From Streptomyces olivoverticillatus (GTDB lineage: Bacteria; Actinomycetota; Actinomycetes; Streptomycetales; Streptomycetaceae): 64,000 nt of DNA. Each line of letters begins with the position of its first letter. The first letter of the stretch is position 1. This document shows positions 35,802-44,392 of this stretch, piece by piece. The translations under genes were made by a program, and so were the position numbers. The stretch is taken from the NCBI RefSeq assembly GCF_014203555.1, contig NZ_JACHJH010000007.1, positions 124,001 to 188,000 of the forward strand, read 5' to 3'. The notes beneath the pieces were generated by a model. The model was not told where the DNA came from, searched no databases, and saw only the letters and a program-made list of their open reading frames with translations.

Positions 35802-36857
35802 ATGACAAAGGAATTGAATTCACACCCCATGAAGCCTTCGGCAGGACCCGATGCGGACTTCGTGACGGAGCAGGCCCCTCCGATCAGTCGCCTGCGCGTC
35901 ATCGCCTGCTACGGCACCATCGCGGCAACGTTCCCCTACCTCGCCCTCAAACTCGCCTGGGCCGCCGGCAGTCACATCGGCGTCAAGGGCGACGCGATGG
36001 AGAACCCGACGATGGTCGGGGCGAATCTCGCGACACTGGGCATGGACGCCGCCGCCGCGACGCTGGCGCTCGCGCTCATCAGGCCCTGGGGCCGCCGGAT
36101 CCCGGCCTGGCTGCTGGTGTTCCCACTGTGGGTCGCCACCGGATTCATCGGGCCGATCCTCATCGGCGCCCCGCTGTCCGGCCTGGTGGCGGCGATGACC
36201 GGGACCGCGGGCGGCGAGCCGCGGCACGACCCGGCAGACGACATCGCCGGCTGGGTGTTCGGGATCGTCTACACCGGCTTCATTCTGCAGGGGATCGGCC
36301 TCGCGATCGGGTTCTTCCTCTACGCGCGCTCCCGCTGGGCCCCGGCATTCCGGCTGCAGCTTTGGGATCTGCCCACGGGCCCGACGTTCGCCGTGCAGAA
36401 GATCACGATCACCGGCGTCGCGGCCTTCAGCCTGCTCCCCGCCGGGATCCACCTGTACTGGGCGGCCGGCGGCACGAGACTGCGGCCGGACCTGGACCAG
36501 ACATGGCAGGTACGGCTGGTCATGGAAGACGTGTTCGCGCTGCTGCCACTGACCGGGACCGTCGCCATGCTGATCCTGGCCGGCAGCCGAGACGCACGGC
36601 CGGCGCGCACGACGCTCGCCGCAGCCTGGCTGGGCACCGGCGCGCTCTTCTCATGGGGCTTCTGGTGGATGGTCTGCGCCTCCTTGAAGGTGCCGTTGTC
36701 GGAGGGCAAGGACATGCGCGGCCTGGGCCTGGTCGGCGGGATGATGACGCTGGCCGGAGCGGTGCTGGCGTCGGGGCTGGCGCAAACCGTGGCCACGGCG
36801 CTCGCGAAACGTGCACAGACTTCGAGGACTGAGATGGCTACCGCCGAGTCGTCGTAG
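35802..36857 (+). CDS. multi-pass membrane protein, paralogue of the N-terminal half of the fusion protein
   Basis: The 351-residue protein has roughly eight hydrophobic segments. Its first half (VIACYGTIAATFPYLALKLA, TLALALIRPWGRRIPAWLLV) resembles residues ~30-210 of the protein at 39313-40542 (VGALPYVAMKVYWAWGG, LAALVRPWGQVFPRWV). No transporter motif is recognised. ATG 35802 is used; ATG 35829 is an alternative. It ends the plus-strand run, before a bidirectional terminator. Confidence 0.75.
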   Translation: MTKELNSHPMKPSAGPDADFVTEQAPPISRLRVIACYGTIAATFPYLALKLAWAAGSHIGVKGDAMENPTMVGANLATLGMDAAAATLALALIRPWGRRIPAWLLVFPLWVATGFIGPILIGAPLSGLVAAMTGTAGGEPRHDPADDIAGWVFGIVYTGFILQGIGLAIGFFLYARSRWAPAFRLQLWDLPTGPTFAVQKITITGVAAFSLLPAGIHLYWAAGGTRLRPDLDQTWQVRLVMEDVFALLPLTGTVAMLILAGSRDARPARTTLAAAWLGTGALFSWGFWWMVCASLKVPLSEGKDMRGLGLVGGMMTLAGAVLASGLAQTVATALAKRAQTSRTEMATAESS

Positions 36858-36873
36858 CAGGGCGCCTCCGTCG

Positions 36874-36904
36874 GGCCGCACGCCCCTTCGTAGGGCGTGC
36901 GGCC
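36874..36904. terminator. bidirectional hairpin between membrane protein and UbiE-like gene
   Basis: Perfect 12-bp arms (36874-36885 and 36893-36904) have a 7-nt loop. They are placed 16 nt after the plus-strand stop and 41 nt after the minus-strand stop. Confidence 0.85.
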
Positions 36905-36945
36905 TTGCGGCGTCGGTCGCATGCGAGCGCTGTCGCCGCCGTTCG

Positions 36946-37650
36946 TCACGCCGTCTTGGTGGCCCACATGATGACGTTGGTGCCGAAGAACGTCTTACGC
37001 CACCCGATGTCCTCGAAACCGAGCCCGTGCAGCACCTCGGCGATGCGCTGCGGCGACATGAAGTCCCGCGTGCTGGATTCGAGATAGGCATAGGACGTGC
37101 GGTCGCGCGCCACGACCTGTCCCAGCAGCGGAACGATGACACGCATCCCCCACTGCACGACCGGCTTCACCGGGCCGCTCGGGGGGCACGTTTCGAGGAT
37201 CACGAGGCGGCCGCCGGATTTGAGGACCCGGCGCTGTTCGCTGAGCGCTCGGTCCAAGTCCTCGACGTTCCTGAGGAGGTAGCCCTCGGTGATCCCGTCG
37301 AAGGACTCGTCTTCGAAGGGCAGACAGGCCGCGTCGGCATGCTGCCAGCGCACCGCGGCGGCCCCGGGTTTGGCTTTCGCCCGGCGCAGCATCTCCTCCG
37401 AGAAGTCAAGGCCGGTCACCGTGGCGGCGGGGTACCTGCGAGCGGCCTCCAGAGCGATCGCGCCCGTCCCCGTCGCCAGATCCAACAGCTTCCCGCCTCC
37501 GGGCGGCGCGACGAGAACGGCCACCTCCCGGCACCATTTCTCATGACGGCCGAGCGTCATGACGAAGTTCATCCGGTCGTAGTACCCGGCGATCTTCTGG
37601 AAGATCCCATGCACTTCGGAGTCCTTGCCACGACGCGTGTGGGAACTCAT
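36946..37650 (-). CDS. UbiE/MenG-like SAM methyltransferase
   Basis: The 234-residue class I methyltransferase has the UbiE-specific N-terminus VHGIFQKIAGYYDRMNFVMT. Motif I is LLDLATGTGAIALEAARRYP (~57-76), and DFSEEMLRRAK and GYLLRNVEDLDRAL follow. Family members methylate demethylmenaquinone or ubiquinone precursors. The true menG usually lies elsewhere, so this copy may act on another quinone-like substrate. It could be read from GTG 37653 instead. It lies next to a qcrB remnant, which is suggestive of a respiratory link but may be chance. Confidence 0.8.
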   Translation of the reverse strand: MSSHTRRGKDSEVHGIFQKIAGYYDRMNFVMTLGRHEKWCREVAVLVAPPGGGKLLDLATGTGAIALEAARRYPAATVTGLDFSEEMLRRAKAKPGAAAVRWQHADAACLPFEDESFDGITEGYLLRNVEDLDRALSEQRRVLKSGGRLVILETCPPSGPVKPVVQWGMRVIVPLLGQVVARDRTSYAYLESSTRDFMSPQRIAEVLHGLGFEDIGWRKTFFGTNVIMWATKTA

Positions 37651-37752
37651 CACCTGTTCTGCCTTTCTCTGCTGGAACGGCTTCTGCCGGATCGTCCGGG
37701 AAAGGCGACACGACTCCCGACGGCTTCGGGCTGAGCCGTAGACTTCGAACGC

Positions 37753-38440
37753 TCAGTGCTCACTGCTGTCGGGATCCCGGGTCGGATGCATGAGTTGGGA
37801 ATCCATGCGGTCGACATGATCCGAGAACATCCACCTCGATAGCTTGGCCCGGATCTTCAGCGACCGACTCCTGGGCCGTGGCGCGCCGTTCTCATCGGTG
37901 TCCGGCTGGAGTTCCAGCGGCTTCTGCACCTCATGCGCGGTCAGCCGGTACCGTTCGCCTGCGGATAGCGGCTCATGGACCTCAGTGAACTTGCCTCCCA
38001 CCGAGACCTTGATGATGCCGGTCTCACGACCGTGGAGGACCTTTTCCTGGTCGCGATGTTGCAGGCCGAGGGCGATGCGCTTGGTGCACCAGAACGCGAT
38101 GACCGGGCCGACGAAGGCCAGGACACGCAGCGTCCAGCTCAGGGTCTCCACTGAGAGGTGGAAGCGGGTCGCGATCAGGTCGTTGCCGCCGGCGAGCCAC
38201 AGGACGCCGTAGAAGTGATGCCGGCCACGCCGATCGCGGTGCGGGCCGGGCGGCTGCGTGGACGGTCCAGCAGGTGGTGCTCCCGCTTGTCGCCGGTGAC
38301 CCACTGCTCGAAGAACGGCCACAGTGCCAGGCCGGTGAACAGGATGCCAGGCGCGATCACCGCTGGGATCAGGGCGTTGAGGGACAGCGTGTGACCCCAG
38401 AGAGAGATCTCTCTCTGGGCGCTGCCGCTGAACGTGTACT
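37753..38440 (-). pseudogene. qcrB: C-terminal fragment of cytochrome bc complex subunit QcrB, frameshifted
   Basis: Two frames together give the Streptomyces QcrB C-terminus: WGHTLSLNALIPAVIAPGIL, VTGDKREHHLLDRPRSRPAR, TAIGVAGIT, then after a frameshift near 38218, FYGVLWLAGGNDLIATRFHL, KRIALGLQHRDQEKVLHGRE and EVHEPLSAGERYRLTAHEVQ. Haem-ligand helices are absent. The 5' end breaks at about 38.44 kb where a TetR remnant on the other strand begins. It is a non-functional relic of a respiratory gene. Confidence 0.8.
38396..38419. repeat. 24-bp perfect palindrome at qcrB/tetR remnant junction
   Basis: CCCAGAGAGAGA followed by its exact reverse complement, with no spacer, lies where two opposing gene fragments meet. 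In the qcrB frame it is read as REISLWG, so it may be partly coding by origin. Confidence 0.6.
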
Positions 38441-38832
38441 GGAACTGCACGAGCAGGACATGGCCGCCGCCCACGGCCTGATCACCGGCCCGATCGGCCG
38501 CGAGGGCCTGATCGGGCTGCTGGCGATGTCGGTGGAGATCTCGGCGAAGCAGCACCGCAACCGGTACCTGGCGGTGTACGAACTCTCATTGGAAGCCACC
38601 CGCCGCCCCGCCCTGCAGCAGACCTTCGACGCCATGAAGAGCTCGGCGGTCGACTTCACCCACGAGCAGCACCAAGCCCTTGGGCTGACCACATCGCGGG
38701 GCTGACGTGGAAACCCTGATCACCCTGTTCGGCGGTGCACTGTTCAATCTGATCACCGGCCAGGCCGGCGAAGTCGACGGTGCTATGTGCACCGCACTGG
38801 CCCGCACCATGGTCGCCGGCATCGCATCATGA
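38430..38832 (+). pseudogene. C-terminal fragment of a TetR-family regulator, frameshifted
   Basis: LGAAAERVLELHEQDMAAAH, AMSVEISAKQHRNRYLAVYE, LSLEATRRPALQQTFDAMKS are typical of TetR ligand domains. A frameshift near 38.70 kb breaks it, and the proper ending continues as VETLITLFGGALFNLITGQA then LARTMVAGIAS-stop at 38832. The DNA-binding domain is missing. Its end overlaps the 3' end of the facing DUF6463-like gene, repeating the TetR-DUF6463 association seen to the left. Confidence 0.75.
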
Positions 38833-39204
38833 CCCGGCGGGGCGCGCGGATCGACGGACTCCCACCAAGAGCAGAACGGATGCGGCTGTCGCCAGCGGCG
38901 CGGGGGACGGCTCCACGCTGACCGTACAGACGACAGTCCACGGGAGCACCACCCAGGGGAGGAAGACCGGCGGCGTTATGCCGCGTCGATCCATCCACGT
39001 CACCAAGAGGCCGATGACGAACAACGGCAGACCGAAGCCAGCCGGGCTGCCCCAGAAGGCATTGGCCGCGCGGGTGTCCTCCCACCAGTGGCCCCAAAGC
39101 CGAAAGAACAGCCAATCCCCGAAGTAAGTCCGGCTGAGCAGCAGTCCGACGAGAAGGTGTACGGCGCCGATGAACGCCAGAAGCCGGCCGGCCCATTTGA
39201 TCAC
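38827..39204 (-). CDS. DUF6463-like four-helix membrane protein, paralogue 2
   Basis: The 125-residue protein has four hydrophobic segments: WAGRLLAFIGAVHLLVGLLL, FGLPLFVIGLLVTWMDRRGI, FLPWVVLPWTVVCTVSV and ATAASVLLLVGVRRS. It is paralogous to 35330-35791. GTG 39204 has AAAGGAG 10 nt upstream. It lies 108 nt downstream of the fusion membrane gene on the same strand, so the operator at 40585 may control it too. The function is unknown. Confidence 0.75.
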   Translation of the reverse strand: MIKWAGRLLAFIGAVHLLVGLLLSRTYFGDWLFFRLWGHWWEDTRAANAFWGSPAGFGLPLFVIGLLVTWMDRRGITPPVFLPWVVLPWTVVCTVSVEPSPAPLATAASVLLLVGVRRSARPAGS

Positions 39205-39312
39205 GCGAGTAACGCTCCTTTCGCAGGGTTCATCGTTGGTTGTGGAGTTTCGGATGGGCGATTTGTGCAGGCCGACGAGGAATGCTGCGATCGTCGGCCA
39301 CGCCTTGAGGAC

Positions 39313-40542
39313 TCAGGCGCGATGGCGCCGGTAATAGGAGAAGGTGACGGCCGCGAGCAGCGGGCCCCAGAGCACCAGGGGCTGATAGCAGACTCCGACG
39401 ATGTCGCCCCAGGGTCCCTGGAACGCCGGGTGGTGCTCATGGGACCACCACAACGCGAAGCCGCTCCAGATGGCCATGAGAGCCAGTGAGCCGAGCGCGG
39501 CGGGAATGACGGCCGCCAGCGGGTGAACACGTCGTCCTCCGATGAACGGTATCCAGCGTGGTACGACCTCGCCCCACGGCCGGACCAGTCCAAGGGTGAG
39601 CAGGGCCAGGGCCTCGGAGACCACGCTGAGGCCGATGACGGCGACACTGCCCCAGCCCGGGATCTGGAACGACCGGTGAAGTTCGGCATCGCTGTAGCCG
39701 ACAGGCAGGCCGAACCCGAGAGCTATCCGCCACAGGCCCGAGGGCACGGCGGTGAGGGCGGCCGCGTGGGCGGCACGGACGGCCCATCGGGGAGCCGGGA
39801 GCGGAGTGCTCCGGAAGGCGGCCTTGCGCTCGTGATCTCCGTCGTGTCCGGCGCCGGGATCGGCCGGAGGGACCGTCGTCGAACCAGTGGGCTCGCCGAC
39901 GGCAAGCCACGTCCGCCGTCCGCGCCGGTCGGCGGTACGGCCTCCGTATGTCAGGGTCCGACGCTGGTAGGACAGCGAACAGACGCCGAGGGAAAGGCCG
40001 ATCGCGAAGAAGTTGACGAACCCGATGACGAACACCGTGGGAGACAGACCGGCCAGGTGCGCCGTGGACAGACCGCCGGTGGCCATGACGACAAGGCCGA
40101 GACCTCCATATGGCGTGAGGGTCGCTGCGACCGCCCAGCCGGGAGCCAGCAACAGCCACCGCGGGACCCGTCGGCCCCGGAGCCCCGGCACCCAGCGCGG
40201 GAAGACCTGACCCCACGGCCGGACGAGCGCGGCGAGCAAGGTGATGGCCAGCAGGATGCCGATCGCGGTGAAGTCGAGGCCGTGTCGCTCCATCCACACC
40301 AGGAAGCGAGGGGCTCCGTTCTTGGTGAACTCGTCGGCAAGGTCCATCCCGGCGGGCTTCCCCGCGGTGCCGCCCCAGGCCCAGTAGACCTTCATCGCGA
40401 CATACGGGAGGGCTCCGACTGAGCCGGTGACCGCCGTCCACGCGGCTGCGCGTCCCGCGGCGACGATGGTGGCGTCGGTCCCCGCCAGCGCCCGCCCACG
40501 CCTTGGCGGAATCCGACGGTCACCGGAGTACAGCACGGTCAT
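39313..40542 (-). CDS. fusion membrane protein of unknown function
   Basis: The 409-residue protein has about nine hydrophobic segments in two halves. Residues ~30-205 resemble the protein at 35802-36857. Residues ~255-405 match the protein at 27528-28148 (SEALALLTLGLVRPWGEVVP, WIPFIGGRRVHPLAAVIPAA). A hydrophilic linker (~210-250) joins them. Each half carries the motif LVRPWG-x-x-x-PRW, so the halves are probably anciently related. The TetR operator 43 nt upstream suggests repression by the TetR protein at 30.3 kb. Confidence 0.78.
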   Translation of the reverse strand: MTVLYSGDRRIPPRRGRALAGTDATIVAAGRAAAWTAVTGSVGALPYVAMKVYWAWGGTAGKPAGMDLADEFTKNGAPRFLVWMERHGLDFTAIGILLAITLLAALVRPWGQVFPRWVPGLRGRRVPRWLLLAPGWAVAATLTPYGGLGLVVMATGGLSTAHLAGLSPTVFVIGFVNFFAIGLSLGVCSLSYQRRTLTYGGRTADRRGRRTWLAVGEPTGSTTVPPADPGAGHDGDHERKAAFRSTPLPAPRWAVRAAHAAALTAVPSGLWRIALGFGLPVGYSDAELHRSFQIPGWGSVAVIGLSVVSEALALLTLGLVRPWGEVVPRWIPFIGGRRVHPLAAVIPAALGSLALMAIWSGFALWWSHEHHPAFQGPWGDIVGVCYQPLVLWGPLLAAVTFSYYRRHRA

Positions 40543-40584
40543 GGCCCACCCCTTCCGAAGGTATTAGAGAGATCGATCCAATTA

Positions 40585-40606
40585 ATATAGAGGGTACTCT
40601 CCATTT
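40585..40606. promoter_or_regulatory. TetR operator, copy 3 (fusion membrane protein promoter)
   Basis: A 22-bp palindrome with arms ATATAGAGGGT and ACTCTCCATTT lies 43 nt upstream of the minus-strand start at 40542. The centre GGTACT and the outer CCATTT are shared with the copies at 30326 and 33268. Confidence 0.75.
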
Positions 40607-40660
40607 GGCCGGGACTGGGACGCGGGACCCCTCCTGCTTGGACGCCGGCAGGCGGCGACC

Positions 40661-41345
40661 CTATGCGGGCCCCGAGGACTTCGCCGGTGCGGTCGAGGCC
40701 GGTCGCCGGGGCGTGAGCCAGATGGTGACCGGTAACAGGGCACCCGTCGCAACCCCGGCTGCGGGGTATGCCGGTTTCGGGTCGAACACGGCCCGGTCTG
40801 ACCGCTTCGTGCACCGCGCGTGGTGGCGAGCGATCCCATCACGGCGAAGCCGAGGACGGTTTGCCGGGAGGTGCCGACGGTTGCGGAGGCCAGGCCCGTG
40901 CGGGAGCGGAGCATGGCGGTCATCGCGATGCCGGTGAGCAGCGTGTTGGCCAGGCTCGCGCCGAGCAGCGGATAGACGGGTTCGGCGAACACCTGGTCGG
41001 CGTGGCCGTCGGCAGGACCAGCAATGCCGAGGCGCGGTCAAGGTGGTCGCGGCGGTCAGCAGGACGGGCCGCACCCGAGGCGTGGCGCCAGGCGCCCGGC
41101 GGCAATGCGGCCCAAGGCCAGCGCGGCGGGAGCGAGCAGCAGCCTCAGGCCGGCCTGCATCGGGGACAATCCGCGCACCTGCTGCAGTTGCAGAGAGTTG
41201 ATGAACACGGTGCCGTTGAAGGCCAGGTGGTGCAACACCGTGAGCAGACTCGCGCCGGCGAAGGCCCGGTCCCGATACAGCGCCGGATCGATGAGCGGAT
41301 AGTTCGATCCGCAATCCTCCGCACCGAAGCATCCGTATGTAGGAG
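40661..41345 (-). pseudogene. MFS (DHA2-type) transporter fragment with several frameshifts
   Basis: Pieces in different frames give NYPLIDPALYRDRAFAGASL, VFINSLQLQQVRGLSPMQAG, RLLLAPAALALGRIAAGRLA, then PVYPLLGASLANTLLTGIAM, ATVGTSRQTVLGFAVMGSLA and GVATGALLPVTIWLTPRR. These match the C-terminal half of a drug-efflux MFS protein. At least two frameshifts exist and the N-terminal half is absent. The TetR operator copy 3 lies just past its end and is not in its promoter. Confidence 0.72.
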
Positions 41346-41640
41346 CCAGCCTCAGCAGACGAATGACTAGGGCAGGGTCATGATCTCTGAAGCCGTTGCT
41401 CTGTCGATCATGGTGGGCGTCAGTTCGACTGGGATGACACGGTCGAATGATCGGCGGCGTGCGCGCACATGAAGACAGGGCCCCCGAGGCAGTGCGGAGT
41501 TGTTGATGCAAGGCCCGCCCCGGAGGCCCTGATGCCGCAGTCTTTCGTCTCGTTGCCGGCCGCGTCCAACTGGCCTTCTCTGTCGTGTGATTGTCTCGCC
41601 CACCGGTTCGGGAACGCGGCCGACCATTCGGACCGGCGGC

Positions 41641-41790
41641 CGGTGTACCCCACGGACATGCCGGACGCGGAGTGGACGGTGGTGCGCGACGCAATGCCGG
41701 TTCCGGGCTGACTGGAGGGGCGCGGCGGGCAGCCGGAGGGCTACTGCCACCGGCAGATGATCGACCAATGCCACGAAGTTATGGATTCGG
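41641..41790 (+). pseudogene. N-terminal fragment of an IS5-like transposase
   Basis: VYPTDMPDAEWTVVRDAMPV then PG-stop-LEGRGGQPEGYCHRQMID matches the start of Streptomyces IS5-type transposases, with TGG changed to TGA in PGW. The match is lost within 50 codons. It lies between the MFS remnant and another IS remnant on the opposite strand. Confidence 0.6.
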
Positions 41791-41806
41791 TGATGGCGTC
41801 AAAGTG

Positions 41807-42262
41807 TCAGGGAGGGGAATCTTGTAGGTGCTCGGCGCGGTTGCGGATGAGTCGGCCGTTGCGGGCCCAGTAGCAGATCTGTGCGGTGAGGCTGCTCAGG
41901 GGGCGCCCCGCGGTGGGGAGTCCGAGATGGCGGGCGACGTCCCGGGTGTGCATGGCTTGGTTGGAGTTCGCGGCCAGGATCTGGCAGACCTGGCCCCAGC
42001 ATCCGGAGAGGGTCGGGCTCGAGTCCTGCGCGCTTGGCAGGGTTGGTGGGTGCACGGTGATCTCGATGGCGGTGATCCGGGTGCTGTCGCGTGGGCGTCC
42101 GTCGCGGTTCCAGATGGCGTAGCGGGAGGTCCCGCACTTGACGATGCGGGCGGACAGCCGCATCCGGCGCTCGGGAAGCAGTGCGTGCAAGACATGGGCG
42201 CCGATGTGTCCGACCAGGTCGGGGTGGCTGCCCGGGCCTGAGGCCGCGGTCGTCCCGGCGAG
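41807..42262 (-). pseudogene. C-terminal fragment of a second transposase
   Basis: The frame ending at TGA 41807 reads SGPGSHPDLVGHIGAHVLHA, RMRLSARIVKCGTSRYAIWN, then RPRDSTRITAIEITVHPPTL, and ends in a helix-turn-helix-like NQAMHTRDVARHLGLPTAGR. It resembles the C-terminus of an IS4-type transposase from memory; the exact family is unsure. It continues, in another frame, from the IS5-like piece to its right, so the two look joined by an old rearrangement. Confidence 0.5.
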
Positions 42263-42765
42263 GCTGACGCCGCGGCGTTCTCGTGCGCGGAGGCCGCCAG
42301 GACGACGACCGCGATGACCAGGCCCAACGTGTCCACAGCCAGGCATCTCTTGCGGCCCGGCACCCTCTTCCCGGCATCCCGGCCCGTCGTGGCGGCCGGC
42401 ACGCCGACGGAGGCATGGATACTCTGCGTGTCCAGAACGACGAGGCTCGGGTCGGCTAATCGCCGCTTCTTCTCCCGCAGTTGCCATCGCAGCAGATCAC
42501 GAATGGTCTGGTCGGTGCCGTCGTCGCGCCACTTGTAGAAGTAGTACTTCACCGCACCGGCGGCAGGCAGGTCGTGGGGCAGCAGGTCCCACTGGCAGCC
42601 GCTGCGGTTCTGGTACAGGACCGCGTTCACGATCTCCCGCATCGCGTACTTGCCCTGGTGACCACTGACCGAGCGGTGCCCGGACTTCCACGCTGTGATC
42701 ACGGGCTCGACCAGGGCCTACTGCTCGTCGGAGACGTCACTCGAGTACGGCTTGCGATCACTCAT
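42263..42765 (-). pseudogene. 5' part of an IS5-family transposase with a nonsense codon
   Basis: From ATG 42765 it reads MSDRKPYSSDVSDEQ, then TAG at 42718-42720 where the family has Trp (DEQWALVEP), then VITAWKSGHRSVSGHQGKYA, YQNRSGCQWDLLPHDLPAAG, VLDTQSIHASVGVPAATTGR and GRKRCLAVDTLGLVIAVVVL. The match stops near AASAHENAA at ~42265, so the second half of the DDE domain is lost. Confidence 0.75.
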
Positions 42766-42870
42766 CCCACCACCCAGCGAACCACGAACGCTTGACCGGC
42801 AATGATGCCTCAACGTCACCCCATCGAGCGATGACAAGTCAGACATAAGGTCACGTACCGCACTCTCAGG

Positions 42871-43095
42871 AGTCGGACCCTGGATCTGGGACAGGACCCA
42901 CCGATCCTCCCGCCCCCACAGCATCCGCACCCGGCGTGCTCAAACTCGACCGCCGACCGCACCTATGCGGCAACTGATGTTCGTTGATGACGACGAACGT
43001 CCGAGAGGCACAGCAGCGACGAATGCAACGCGGCAGCTCCGCCTTCCTAGACAGAGCGACCTCCTGATCTGTGCAGCGATCCACCGTCTCGGGCT
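42871..43095. repeat. diverged repeat, copy 2 (other copy at 26731-26960)
   Basis: This ~225-bp copy shares CTCAAACTCGACCGC, GTTCGTTGATG and CCTCCTGATC with copy 1 in the same order and orientation. The plus strand reads RLPRQSDLLICAAIHRLGLL-V-stop, which resembles the end of a VapC/PIN domain (PxxDLLIAA). The rest of 42766-43276 shows no convincing gene. Confidence 0.5.
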
Positions 43096-43276
43096 GCTCG
43101 TGTAGGCGAGTCCTTCACCCCGGCCCAACAACGGTCAACAGGCTTGCAGTTGGGGTGTCAGTGGCGCGTGATATCCCTGAGGGCGTGACACTCTGCGGAT
43201 CATGCACGGAATATTTTGAGGCATAAAAGCGTGTATCGTTACTGGAGTTGAGACCAGCCAGGGATGGGGGTGGACC

Positions 43277-44389
43277 GTGAGTGATCAGAAGGAGTTGCTG
43301 GCGGATCCCACCATGCTCACCCTGGCGCGCGACTCCCGGGGGTGGACCCAGTCCGAGCTTGCCGAGCGGATGTCGCACGTGGAGGGCAGCCGCATCACAC
43401 AGGGGTACGTAAGCCGGGCCGAAGCCGGACGGATCCCGGTCCGGGCCGATCGGGTGCTCCTGTTCGCCGCCGCGCTTCACTTCACCCCCGAGATGCTGTG
43501 CCAGGCTGCCGATACGGCCGGGGTGGGCATCGGGCTGATACACCACCGCAAGCGGGCCTCGCTGGGGGCCCCCGCGCTGCGCCGAATCCATGCGACGCTG
43601 GCGCTCACCCGCCTCCAGGTCGAAGCGGTGACCCAGGCGGCAGCCCTCCGTCGCCCTCACCGGTTCAGGCCCATTGAGGTCAACGACTTCGACACTCCCG
43701 CGGACGCCGCGGAGACGGTACGCGAAGAGTGGAACGTTCCCGCCGGCCCCATCGACGACCTTGTCGCGCTGCTCGAAGACGCCGGCGCCCTGGTTGTAGT
43801 CCGCGATCTGGGGACCAGCGAACTCGACGCCGTGAGCCAGTGGCCGCACGGCCGGGCGCCGCTGGTGCTCCTCAACTCCACTGCCCCTGGTGACCGTTCG
43901 CGCTTCAGCCTCGCTCACGAGCTGGGCCATCTGATCATGCACCGCGAACCGGGCGAGGGACGCGCTCAGGAGACCCAAGCCGACCGGTTCGCCGCCGAGT
44001 TCCTCATGCCGCACGAGGGCATGCTGGGCGAGTTGAAGCCCGGCATCGACGTCGCCCGCCTCATGGATCTCAAAACCCGCTGGGGGGTCTCCATGGCCGC
44101 CCTCGTCCGGCGGGCCGTGGACCTGGGCGTGATCAGCGAATGGCAATACCGCACTCTCATGGTCGAGTTGTCCGCGCTCGGCTACCGCACCAATGAACCA
44201 GTCGTCATCCGGCGCGAGACTCCGCGTCATATCGCTCAGGCCGTCACCCGGCTTGAGGGACAGCACCACCTCAGCGCGACCGAGACCGCTCACCTGGCGG
44301 GCCTGGGTCGTGAGGAGTTCCACGAGGTCTACTTGTGCGCTTCTTCTCCGTCCGGACACAAGGACGTGCCGGACCCTTCTGCGAGGTGA
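43277..44389 (+). CDS. XRE-family regulator fused to ImmA/IrrE metallopeptidase
   Basis: The 370-residue protein has an N-terminal XRE helix-turn-helix (~14-75: RDSRGWTQSELAERMS, then GYVSRAEAGRIPVRADRVLL) and an ImmA/IrrE zinc protease domain (~150-270). The active site SLAHELGHLIMHREPGE (~216-232) is followed by the downstream glutamate in QADRFAAEFLMP. Such proteins repress a promoter and cleave a partner repressor, controlling mobile-element or stress genes. GTG 43277 starts it. The next gene follows after 3 nt, so they are cotranscribed. Confidence 0.9.
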   Translation: MSDQKELLADPTMLTLARDSRGWTQSELAERMSHVEGSRITQGYVSRAEAGRIPVRADRVLLFAAALHFTPEMLCQAADTAGVGIGLIHHRKRASLGAPALRRIHATLALTRLQVEAVTQAAALRRPHRFRPIEVNDFDTPADAAETVREEWNVPAGPIDDLVALLEDAGALVVVRDLGTSELDAVSQWPHGRAPLVLLNSTAPGDRSRFSLAHELGHLIMHREPGEGRAQETQADRFAAEFLMPHEGMLGELKPGIDVARLMDLKTRWGVSMAALVRRAVDLGVISEWQYRTLMVELSALGYRTNEPVVIRRETPRHIAQAVTRLEGQHHLSATETAHLAGLGREEFHEVYLCASSPSGHKDVPDPSAR

Positions 44390-44392
44390 TTC

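Noticed and set aside
38396..38419. The 24-bp palindrome as a fourth TetR operator
   Set aside because: Its sequence (CCCAGAGAGAGA arm) lacks the GTA centre and CCATTT arm of the three operator copies and is not at a promoter of an intact gene.
43277..44389. XRE-ImmA gene as the repressor of a resident prophage
   Set aside because: No phage structural, lysis or replication genes are present in the window.
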